DNA from: SZUA-365 sp964635845
Lineage (GTDB): Bacteria; Bacteroidota; Ignavibacteria; SZUA-365
Assembly (NCBI GenBank): GCA_964635845.1
Contig: CAZWNO010000007.1
Location: 9,470 to 73,469, forward strand
Direction: 5' to 3'
DNA: 64,000 nt
Under the pieces are notes generated by a model. That model was not told the DNA's origin, did no database searches, and was given only the letters and a program-made list of their open reading frames with translations. Both the position numbers and the translations under genes were made by a program. Each line of letters opens with the position of its first letter. Positions within the stretch are counted from its first letter, which is position 1. This document shows, piece by piece, positions 54,647 to 62,575 of the stretch.

Positions 54647-56119
54647 TCAGCGGCGGGTGATGCGCCGGGCGAGCGCCTTCATCTCGTCGACTTCTCCCGG
54701 CAGGAAGAAACCGGACAGCCAGAGCAGAGCGGAGAAGAGCGCGATGAGCAGCAGTTTCCAGACAGCCGCGGCGAGGAAGCCCGGCAGGGGGACCAGATAC
54801 CAGAGCAGGACGCAGGCGGTGAACGCGAAGGCGAGACGGAGCAGGCGTCCCGTCTCGTAGTGGATGGGGTAGATGCGCCGGCCTGCGATCCCGTAGTACG
54901 CAGCGATGCTGAAGTATGCGGCGAAAGTCGCGAATGCCGCGCCGTACATGCCCCAGGCGGGGATAAGAAGGAAATTCAGGATGATGTTCAGCACCGCGCC
55001 CAGCGCCGTTCCATAGAGGATGTGCGTGGTTTTCTTCTCGATATAGATTCCCGCGTTGAGTACCTGCGCGATGCCGGCCCAGAGATAGCTGAAGAGGATG
55101 ATCGGCACGATCCCGAGCCCGGTCCAGTACTCGCGGGGGATCAGGCTGCGTCCCTCACGCAGCGGGATGGCGACGATATCGTCGATGAACAGGGAGAGCG
55201 TCAGCACGATGAACACGCCAGCAAGAACGAGGTACGTGAGCACGCGCGCGAAGAGCCGCTTCGCCTCCGCGCTGGACGCCAGCTGCAGGTAGAACGGCTG
55301 CCAGGCATAGCGGAACATCGTCACGACGAGCATCATGAAGATGCCGAGCTTGTAGTTCGCGCCGTATTCCGCCACGGTCTCCGCGTCGGTGAGTTTCAGC
55401 ATGATGGGCTTGTCGATGATTTCGACCATCATGATGGACACCGCTCCCGGCAAGGTAGGGAGTCCGTATGCGAGCAGTTCGCGGAGCAGTCCCCGGTCCA
55501 CCCCGCTCCTCCCGTGCGAGATGATGGTGGGCATCAGGAACAGCGTACTGCTCAGCGACGAGAGCACACCGGCGAGGAACACGGCGGTAACCGGCCAGCG
55601 CAGCACGTAGATGAACAGGATATTGAGGCCCACGTTGATCACGATGGACGCGAGCCGGATCGCGGCGAAGGCGCGCGGGCGCTGCTCCATCCGCAGCGCC
55701 GCGAAGGGGATCACGTTGAAGGCATCCAGCGCGACCATCGCGAGCGCGAGAGGGACAATGGCCATGGCGGCCTCGCCGATTTCCAGCAGCGACAGTATCT
55801 GCGGACGCAGCACGAGGAGCAGTCCCCCGAGCACCAGCGACACCGCGGTGATGAACCAGATCGCGCTGCTGAAAATCCGGTTGCGCCGCTCCACGTCGCT
55901 GTCCGCCACGAATCGCATGTACGCGGGTTCGAGTCCGAACGTGAACGCCGCGTTCAGGAACGCGACGAATGAATAGACGACGAGCACGATCCCATAATCC
56001 GCCTTCGGGAGCATATGCGTGTAGAACGGCATGAGCAGGAAGGTGATGAAACGCCCCAGCACATTGCTGATGCCGTAGAACGCGGAGTCCGTCGTGAGTC
56101 GTTTGAGATGCTCTTTCAC
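54647..56119 (-). CDS. Oligosaccharide flippase family protein
   Basis: The product is 490 residues with about 14 predicted helices. It starts KRLTTDSAFYGISNVLGRFITFLLMPFYTHML and continues with the polysaccharide-synthesis MATE-type pattern (LPTLPGAVSIMMVEIIDKPIML, YGANYKLGIFMMLVVTMFRYAW). It likely flips lipid-linked glycan units across the inner membrane. It is a second flippase beside the partial one at the left edge; the two share only family-level resemblance. It is divergent from the epimerase gene, which could supply its sugar. Confidence 0.85.
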   Translation of the reverse strand: MKEHLKRLTTDSAFYGISNVLGRFITFLLMPFYTHMLPKADYGIVLVVYSFVAFLNAAFTFGLEPAYMRFVADSDVERRNRIFSSAIWFITAVSLVLGGLLLVLRPQILSLLEIGEAAMAIVPLALAMVALDAFNVIPFAALRMEQRPRAFAAIRLASIVINVGLNILFIYVLRWPVTAVFLAGVLSSLSSTLFLMPTIISHGRSGVDRGLLRELLAYGLPTLPGAVSIMMVEIIDKPIMLKLTDAETVAEYGANYKLGIFMMLVVTMFRYAWQPFYLQLASSAEAKRLFARVLTYLVLAGVFIVLTLSLFIDDIVAIPLREGRSLIPREYWTGLGIVPIILFSYLWAGIAQVLNAGIYIEKKTTHILYGTALGAVLNIILNFLLIPAWGMYGAAFATFAAYFSIAAYYGIAGRRIYPIHYETGRLLRLAFAFTACVLLWYLVPLPGFLAAAVWKLLLIALFSALLWLSGFFLPGEVDEMKALARRITRR

Positions 56120-56186
56120 GCGGCCAAGATACGCAATCGGAAGGCGACATCATCGCACCGTGCGATCGAACGCGGTCCGCGCCGCG

Positions 56187-56215
56187 TTGCTGCACCGACT
56201 TCGTTTTCATACATT
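56187..56215 (+). promoter_or_regulatory. Probable promoter of the epimerase gene
   Basis: TTGCTG, a 17-base spacer and TACATT lie 31 bases before ATG 56247, within the divergent spacer to the flippase. Confidence 0.45.
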
Positions 56216-56246
56216 GGGGAATGTTTCATCTTTGCAGTCAGTGCGC

Positions 56247-57176
56247 ATGAATATTCTTATCACCGGCGGAGCAGGTTTCATCGGGTCAAGCATCGCGGAC
56301 GCATACAAGGCTCTGGGACACGAGATCGTCATCGTCGACAACCTGACCACAGGCAGGATGGAGAACGTTCCGGAGGGCGCCGCGTTCTATCGGATGGACA
56401 TCCGCGACGATGGATTCGCGGATGTGGTCCGCGAGCACGGCATTGATATCATCAACCACCATGCAGCGCAGATCGATGTGCGCCGGTCGGTGGAGGATCC
56501 GCGGTACGATCTCTCGGTGAACGTCCTCGGCTCGCTCAACGTGATCGAAGCCGGGCTCCGGCACAACGTGCGCCGCATCGTCTTCGCAAGTTCCGGCGGC
56601 GCCGGATACGGCGAGCAGGAGTATTTTCCCGCCGACGAAAAGCATCCGATCGCGCCGTGTTCCCCGTACGGCATCACGAAAGTGACCGTCGAGCGCTACC
56701 TGCATTACTACCACCTCGTCAGGAAGCTGAACTATACGGTGTTCCGCTATACGAACGTGTACGGTCCGCGGCAGAATCCGCACGGGGAGGCAGGCGTGGT
56801 CGCGATCTTCGCGGACAAGCTGCTCCACCATCAGCAGCCCGTGATAAACGGCGACGGATTGCAGACGCGCGACTATGTCTATGTCGACGACGTGGTGCGC
56901 GCCAATCTGCTCGCGCTGGACATGGACGGCACCGACACGTTCAATGTCTGCACAAACGTCGAGACCACGGTAAACACCATTTTCCGTGTCCTCAACGAAC
57001 GGCTTGGCTCACACGCGAACGAGGAACACGGCGAAGCAAAGCCCGGCGAGCAGCAGCGCAGTGTCTGTTCGTTCGGGAAGTTCAATTCCCACTATGGCTG
57101 GGAGCCACGGACCCAGATCCAATCCGGCCTGCACCGGACCCTGGACTGGTTTAAAGCGCGCATTGAGGACGCTTGA
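56247..57176 (+). CDS. NAD-dependent sugar-nucleotide epimerase/dehydratase (GalE-like)
   Basis: The product is about 309 residues, an extended SDR. It has GGAGFIG (7-13) for NAD binding, VDNLTTGRMENV after beta-2, the HHAAQIDVRRSVEDP motif, and the catalytic Ser116 and Tyr141-x3-Lys145 (SSGG, SPYGITK). RYTNVYGPRQNPHGEAGVV and DYVYVDDVVRANLLAL are typical of UDP-glucose 4-epimerase-like members. It likely makes a UDP-sugar for cell-surface glycans. The longer frame from 56094 overlaps the flippase start and is not needed. Confidence 0.88.
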   Translation: MNILITGGAGFIGSSIADAYKALGHEIVIVDNLTTGRMENVPEGAAFYRMDIRDDGFADVVREHGIDIINHHAAQIDVRRSVEDPRYDLSVNVLGSLNVIEAGLRHNVRRIVFASSGGAGYGEQEYFPADEKHPIAPCSPYGITKVTVERYLHYYHLVRKLNYTVFRYTNVYGPRQNPHGEAGVVAIFADKLLHHQQPVINGDGLQTRDYVYVDDVVRANLLALDMDGTDTFNVCTNVETTVNTIFRVLNERLGSHANEEHGEAKPGEQQRSVCSFGKFNSHYGWEPRTQIQSGLHRTLDWFKARIEDA

Positions 57177-57385
57177 GGCGATTTCCGTTGACGTTCGCGT
57201 CTGCACGGCCGTCCGTGCCCTTCGTTCTCCGTCCGGGAATCCTTCTGGAATCCATGAATCTGAGCCAAAATATCCGCTGTGAATCATTCGCACTGCAGGT
57301 GAAAATTTTTCACTCGGTGCGTCCGATAATCGTACGTTCCGACGGTTATTAAGGCAGAAATACCACTTTCCAATTGGCATGATTT

Positions 57386-58210
57386 GTGAACATTCTTTCA
57401 AGCTTGTTCTCTCTTGCCTCCACCAGCAAAACTAGCTACTTGCTCAGCACATCCGAAACAATCAAGGATCTCGATGTTCAGGAAGGGCGCCGACTGCTTC
57501 GTGATTTCTATCACGAGCGCTGCGTGAAAAACGCCCTGGAGATCAGGACGCTGCTCGAGACCTGGAAGCTCTGCCGTCGCGGTACAGAGGTGCATTTCAA
57601 CGACGGACGGCGTGTGAGGCTGGAGACGAATCTTGGTGTGCGTCTTGGTACGCGCGTCTTCTTGGAAGAGATCGTCAGCAGGAGGCACTTCAATTTCATT
57701 CAGGGCCTGGTATACGCGGGGGCGATGATCGTGCTGATCGCGGTCGCGCTCTATCTCGCCGGTTCCTCGCTCTGGATCGCAATGGCGGCGTTTCTGCTCG
57801 AAGCGATTTTCCTGCTTCTGCTCGCGATGGTCACGGCGTACAGTCCCGTCGACGACGCGTCAGCGACCGGCGGTGCGCTCGGACTGTCGGAGAACCTGCT
57901 GACCTCGATCAACGGATCAATCCGCGAAATGACAAACGCAGTTTCCGATCTTTTTCGCCTTATATCGCAGACCGATATCCGGCAGGACGTCCTTCTCACG
58001 CGTCTGACGGACAGCATCGGCAAGCTGAATACGGAGAACGCCCGCAAATACGCGGAGAAGCAGGAACAGACGAATGCGCTACTGCGCGAGCTCAACGACG
58101 TCCTGCGCACGCAGCTGCAGACCTTGCAGCAGCAGCAGCAGCAGGTGATGCAGCAGACGCGTCACGTGCTCTCCGTGATGGAACGAGGAGGGGAGGAGGG
58201 GGACGCATGA
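57386..58210 (+). CDS. GldL-like T9SS motor stator protein, module A
   Basis: The product is 274 residues. A soluble N-terminal part (about 1-100) is followed by a two-helix hairpin, helix 1 about 104-126 (FIQGLVYAGAMIVLIAVALY) and helix 2 about 129-151 (WIAMAAFLLEAIFLLLLAMV). Helix 2 carries Glu139, as the proton-coupling glutamate of GldL/PorL does in its helix 2, and is followed by AYSPVDD, like the post-helix AFEP segment of GldL. The C terminus (180-274) is a coiled coil rich in Gln. Start codon is GTG without a clear ribosome site. It precedes a GldM-like gene by 71 bases. The GldL call rests on topology, the glutamate and context. Confidence 0.6.
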   Translation: MNILSSLFSLASTSKTSYLLSTSETIKDLDVQEGRRLLRDFYHERCVKNALEIRTLLETWKLCRRGTEVHFNDGRRVRLETNLGVRLGTRVFLEEIVSRRHFNFIQGLVYAGAMIVLIAVALYLAGSSLWIAMAAFLLEAIFLLLLAMVTAYSPVDDASATGGALGLSENLLTSINGSIREMTNAVSDLFRLISQTDIRQDVLLTRLTDSIGKLNTENARKYAEKQEQTNALLRELNDVLRTQLQTLQQQQQQVMQQTRHVLSVMERGGEEGDA

Positions 58211-58281
58211 CGGACAGGGCTGCCGTCCCGACCATGCCGACAAGTCGTCCGCGAGGCATTGGCGGCGCGGAGGCCTGAGGT

Positions 58282-59787
58282 GTGGCACAGCGGAGACGCA
58301 TTGACATATTCTTCATTCTGTACCTCACGGCGATCGTCGGATTCGTGGTGGTATCGAAAGAACGCGAGAAGATTGACGAAGGAATGCACGCACTGAACGA
58401 ACATATCGTGCGCACTTTTGTGCCGCCGGTGCCCATGGCACCCGAGAGCGACACCCTGAGCTGCTACGTCGACGCCGATTCCAACGGGATCGTTATCGGC
58501 GAGGCCCGGCTGTTCCGCACGAAAGTGTTCGTCCACGATATCGCGCCCGACGACGCGGTGACGCTCACGCTTCACAGCGTTCTCCACAACGGCACCCTGA
58601 CCACGCCGGATGTCGTCACGATCGGCCGGCGCACGGCGGTCGGGAGCATTCATGAGAACACTGTCTGTTTCCCGGTGCTCTGCATGTTCCCGCGCACGGG
58701 GACCTACGAGATCAACATCGCAGCGTCGGCAAGGCGCGTGCATGAGACGAAGGCAGGTGAATTCCGTTACCGCGACATCGTTTTCGACACGATGCTCGTT
58801 CCACGCGCGATGGTCGACAGGCTCGAGCAGGGCCGGATCAGGCTCACCGTCGTGACGGAAGACACCTCTCTCGAGCGGAACAAATCGGTGCAGGATTTGC
58901 GCATGTATGTCGACCGTGTCGACATTTCCTCCGCGGTGGGCTTTGTCGAGCACAATCGCATCGCCGTCAATCTCGGCTGGGCCGCGCCGAAGGTGCGCAT
59001 CATCCGCGGCGGAGGCGCGCTCGAGGAAATTTCGCGCAGCGATCGCATGGTTGAATACCGCTGGAGCGGCACCGTCACGCAGCTTCCCGATTCTGTCGAG
59101 ATCGAAGCTCGCGCGCGCCGCGATGCGGGAGGGAAGGATATCGCGCGCATCGGCTTCGCGGTCAGGGGTGTGCTTCCCGTCCTTCGGTCGGTCCCGCCAG
59201 AGCAGCTTTTCGCGGGCGAAGACCTGGATTTCGACATCGGAGTCGAGGGGCTCGACGATCCGCTGCAGTACAGCTGGAAGCTCTTCGAGGAAGCGGGGCA
59301 AGGGGAAACCCTCCTGAAGACGGAGGGGCGTGGATCGCAGGTCCGGTTCCGCATCCCGAATTCCTATGCCGGCAAGCGGCTGCTGGTGGACGCCCGCTAC
59401 AACGGACGTCCCTATCGCTTTCTTTCCCGCGAATCACACGCATCGGGCGATTCCCGTTTCGTGCTGCCGGTGATCGAACCTCCCACGCGCATCGAGGCCG
59501 AGCTGCCGCTCCGCGCGCCCGCTACGGCTTCCTTCCGCTTCACCGCCTCGAGGTACAACGACGACCGGTTCCGTGGCGAACAGCCTATCGACCGGCTCGC
59601 GGACGTGCGCGTCGAGATCATCAACGAAGCCGGCGATGAGCTGAAATGCGAAGTATGGATGATGCGCAAGGGAGAATTCGAGTTTTCGCTCGTCGATCGG
59701 GCAGGGCTGCGCAAGGGAGGTGGGCGCGTGATCGTCCGCATACACGCCGGAGGCAGCACGCTCCAGCGAAGCATCCAGATCAGGTAA
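58282..59787 (+). CDS. GldM-like T9SS motor periplasmic protein, module A
   Basis: The product is 501 residues, about the usual GldM/PorM length. A single N-terminal helix (IDIFFILYLTAIVGFVVVS) is preceded by QRRR and followed by a large beta-rich periplasmic region. The region includes a GAGGALEEISRS-like strand set, VRGVLPVLRSVPPEQLFAGED (a repeat-like domain boundary) and YNGRPYRF. The second half parallels the downstream paralogue: EQLFAGEDLDFDIGVEGLDD here versus GAFAGEIFEMNINVAGLED there. GldM transmits motor rotation from GldL to the outer-membrane ring. GTG start with TGAGG just upstream. Confidence 0.65.
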   Translation: MAQRRRIDIFFILYLTAIVGFVVVSKEREKIDEGMHALNEHIVRTFVPPVPMAPESDTLSCYVDADSNGIVIGEARLFRTKVFVHDIAPDDAVTLTLHSVLHNGTLTTPDVVTIGRRTAVGSIHENTVCFPVLCMFPRTGTYEINIAASARRVHETKAGEFRYRDIVFDTMLVPRAMVDRLEQGRIRLTVVTEDTSLERNKSVQDLRMYVDRVDISSAVGFVEHNRIAVNLGWAAPKVRIIRGGGALEEISRSDRMVEYRWSGTVTQLPDSVEIEARARRDAGGKDIARIGFAVRGVLPVLRSVPPEQLFAGEDLDFDIGVEGLDDPLQYSWKLFEEAGQGETLLKTEGRGSQVRFRIPNSYAGKRLLVDARYNGRPYRFLSRESHASGDSRFVLPVIEPPTRIEAELPLRAPATASFRFTASRYNDDRFRGEQPIDRLADVRVEIINEAGDELKCEVWMMRKGEFEFSLVDRAGLRKGGGRVIVRIHAGGSTLQRSIQIR

Positions 59788-60028
59788 CCGGGCAGAGGTA
59801 CAAAAGATGCGCTCGGAATTTGACTTGAATATGAAGTTTGTGCGAGATTGGTGCGATAGTGCCTGCGCGATTCACTACGCCAGTCCCCTTCACCTGCCCA
59901 GATTTACGATTCTCACTACGGTTCTACATGCAGCGACGCTTCAATCAGAATTGGTACATATTCAAATTAACCGTGTCCCGCTCCTGGCGGTGACAGCACA
60001 TCCTGGTTCTTGTTAGGAGGATTTCCTT

Positions 60029-60862
60029 ATGAAGAGTAGTGGATCCATTCGCCACCTGTTGCTCGGTTTCCTACTGATCGCCTTCGTTGCTGTCTTCGCG
60101 GCTCCGGCCGTTCAAGCGCAGGGCGAGGAGATGATGACGCTCGAGCAGATGAAGATGAAGTTGCGAGACGAGGGCAAGGATCGCGATCTGAGTCAGCTGA
60201 CGCACCCCGAACTCGAGATGATCAAACCCAGCCCGGGCAAGTTCCTCGGCAACATGTTCAACACCGAGTACGTGATGAAGATCGGCATCTCGACGTTCAT
60301 CCTGAACATGTTCGCGATCCTCACCGTGATCATAATCGCGGTATTCGTCGTACTCTTCTTCTTCACGCCCGTCGGACTCTTCCTCTTCCGCGGCAGCCTG
60401 CATTCATTCGTGGGTGCAGTGCTGAAGACCACCGGCATCTCGAAGAAATTCGGCGATCACCTGATGACCGAGCCGAAGAAATGGCTGCAGAAGGAGAAGA
60501 GCGTCCGCCAGGCATTCGCGCTGTACATGCACAACGAATTCATCCCCGAATACAAGAACAACATCACGGCTATCGCCTTCATGGGTACGGCATTCCTGAT
60601 CTGTAGCATCGGTCTCCGCGGCGTGAAGTTCATGACCGCCCACCAGCCGGACATCATCGTGATCGCCATCTGTATTGAGATGACCGTGCTTCTTCTGCTT
60701 GGTCTGACGACCTGGTACGAGAAGGAGGAAGAAGAGGAAGCAGGCACCGGCGCAGGCATGCCCGGCAAGCAGCTCTCTCTCGCCGATGTGGAGCGCCGTC
60801 TCGACGCCCTCAAGCAGGAACTCGAAGCGACCGTCCGCACGGAAACCGGCCTCCGTCAGTAA
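60029..60862 (+). CDS. GldL-like motor protein with extra N-terminal segments, module B
   Basis: The product is 277 residues. It starts with a cleavable-looking signal peptide (HLLLGFLLIAFVAVFAAPAVQAQ), a periplasmic stretch rich in Met, Lys and Glu, and a long hydrophobic helix (about 88-118). Then come a cytoplasmic stretch and a two-helix hairpin (about 178-196 and 207-228). The second helix, VIAICIEMTVLLLLGLTTWY, carries Glu217 in the same setting as Glu139 of module A. An acidic linker and a short coiled coil end the chain. AGGAGGA is an excellent ribosome site. Followed by a GldM-like gene 46 bases on. Fewer similarities to textbook GldL than module A, so the call is context-based. Confidence 0.55.
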   Translation: MKSSGSIRHLLLGFLLIAFVAVFAAPAVQAQGEEMMTLEQMKMKLRDEGKDRDLSQLTHPELEMIKPSPGKFLGNMFNTEYVMKIGISTFILNMFAILTVIIIAVFVVLFFFTPVGLFLFRGSLHSFVGAVLKTTGISKKFGDHLMTEPKKWLQKEKSVRQAFALYMHNEFIPEYKNNITAIAFMGTAFLICSIGLRGVKFMTAHQPDIIVIAICIEMTVLLLLGLTTWYEKEEEEEAGTGAGMPGKQLSLADVERRLDALKQELEATVRTETGLRQ

Positions 60863-60908
60863 GCGTCCGCACATGTGCGCCAATCAGTAAGAAGAAGGAG
60901 TAAACACA

Positions 60909-62513
60909 ATGGCTCAGAGTGCCGACCACTACAAGAAATACCAGGTCTACTTCTTCCTGTATCTGGCTGTGATCTGCGAGCTTCTGATCATCATCGTGGA
61001 ACGCGATGATGCGGAAGCGGACCTGCTCATGCAGCAGCGGATGCTCGAAGAGAAGAATCGCAAAATCATTCTCGAACTGCTCAAGAATATGCCCGCCGTC
61101 GCAGCTGCCGGCGACAACCAGCTGAAGGTCAACGAGGAGCGGAAATTCACGATCAACGTGAAGGGCCTCGGCGAGAACGACGAAGTCACCACGCCGCCGG
61201 AAGTGAAAGTGTTCAAGGACGGCACGGAGATGGGGACGCTCAAGTACCCGCAGGATATCCAGGACTCCATCGTGCACGGCGCAACCGGCGAGCGGCTCTA
61301 CCGCTTCACCTGGAAGGCGTCGTCAGGACCGGGAACCTATGAACTGTGGGTGCAGGCGGGAACCAACCGTGTCTCCCTCACGCCCGATCTCGACGAGGGC
61401 GAAGCGAAGATCAAGGTGGGGACACTGGAATTCTCCCGCAAGGAAATCCGCTCGGCGCTCGATTCCGACCCGGATCTGAAGGGCACGCCGGTGGAGCACT
61501 TCATCGAGCAGTCTGAAAATCTCAATCCTGACAAGTTCATCGTCGAAGTGGTTTCCGAGGAGTACGATCAGCTGCAGATCCAGTCGGACCGGATCGTGAC
61601 AGCGGTCGGATTCCCGACCTTCAACGAAATCAAGGTGCGCGGAACGACGGTCGACAAGGTTTCCAATATCAACGTTGTCGGCGGCGGTATCGCGCTGCGG
61701 CCCGACGACAGGCGGAATCCGTACTATAACACGGATCCCGAAAGGGGCCGCTGGGTGTGGTCGCACACGGTCAACGAGCCGGGTACGCGGACGATCACGG
61801 TCGATGCGCGCGACAACCGCTCCGCGGGCGTGAAGAGTGTGTCCCGTCCCATCCAGTTCGACGTTGTCATCAAGCAGCCTTACCTGTCCCGCCGCAAACC
61901 CGCCGGCGCGTTCGCGGGCGAGATCTTCGAAATGAATATCAACGTCGCGGGACTCGAGGATGTCGGTTCCTACAACTGGATTCTCGAACTCGACGGGAAG
62001 GAAGTCGACAGGGGCAGCGGCGCGGTGGTCAAGTACAAATTGCCCGAGGACGCACTCGGCAAGGCGATGACGATCAAGTCACAGTACCGCAACCGCACCT
62101 ATCAGGTGCTGCTCGATTCCGCCGCGACCAACCTGACCTCATCTGAGTTTATCTTCAACGTCACCGCTCCCCTCGACCGGATTGGATCGCAGTCCTTCGC
62201 GAACGGCGGCGAATACCCGATCAATAACGTCTTCCAGTTTGTCGCGGCTCGCTGCGGTCGCTGCATCGGCGCCAACATCAAGAACATCCAGGCTTCCGAC
62301 ATCCGTATCGACGTCGAATCCGAGGACGGCCAGGATCTGCTGGACGAAGTCCAGGTGATCCCGCGCACCAATCCCAACACCGGTGCCGATCAGGGCAGCC
62401 TCGCGAAGTTCTGGCTGAAAGGCAAGGTCAGCCGCGACGGAACCGAAGCGACGATTTCCATCCGCTACGGTTCTGTAAACGAACGTTACACCGTAACGCT
62501 CTTCCAGGAGTAA
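60909..62513 (+). CDS. GldM-like motor periplasmic protein, module B
   Basis: The product is 534 residues. One N-terminal helix (QVYFFLYLAVICELLIIIV) precedes a periplasmic beta-rich region of about 500 residues. It contains repeated Ig-like blocks (FTINVKGLGENDEV, GTYELWVQAG, SGVKSV-type strands, GAFAGEIFEMNINVAGLEDV, SYNWILELDGKEV). The C-terminal block has paired cysteines (ARCGRCIGANIKNI) and ends in VNERYTVTLFQE. Layout and domain order parallel the module A gene. AGGAG precedes the ATG. A secreted protein follows after 62 bases. Confidence 0.65.
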   Translation: MAQSADHYKKYQVYFFLYLAVICELLIIIVERDDAEADLLMQQRMLEEKNRKIILELLKNMPAVAAAGDNQLKVNEERKFTINVKGLGENDEVTTPPEVKVFKDGTEMGTLKYPQDIQDSIVHGATGERLYRFTWKASSGPGTYELWVQAGTNRVSLTPDLDEGEAKIKVGTLEFSRKEIRSALDSDPDLKGTPVEHFIEQSENLNPDKFIVEVVSEEYDQLQIQSDRIVTAVGFPTFNEIKVRGTTVDKVSNINVVGGGIALRPDDRRNPYYNTDPERGRWVWSHTVNEPGTRTITVDARDNRSAGVKSVSRPIQFDVVIKQPYLSRRKPAGAFAGEIFEMNINVAGLEDVGSYNWILELDGKEVDRGSGAVVKYKLPEDALGKAMTIKSQYRNRTYQVLLDSAATNLTSSEFIFNVTAPLDRIGSQSFANGGEYPINNVFQFVAARCGRCIGANIKNIQASDIRIDVESEDGQDLLDEVQVIPRTNPNTGADQGSLAKFWLKGKVSRDGTEATISIRYGSVNERYTVTLFQE

Positions 62514-62575
62514 TCGGTCGTTCGCCCATTCCCATACGCGAAGTGAAATAATCAATTCGATTAGAGGATAAGTTC

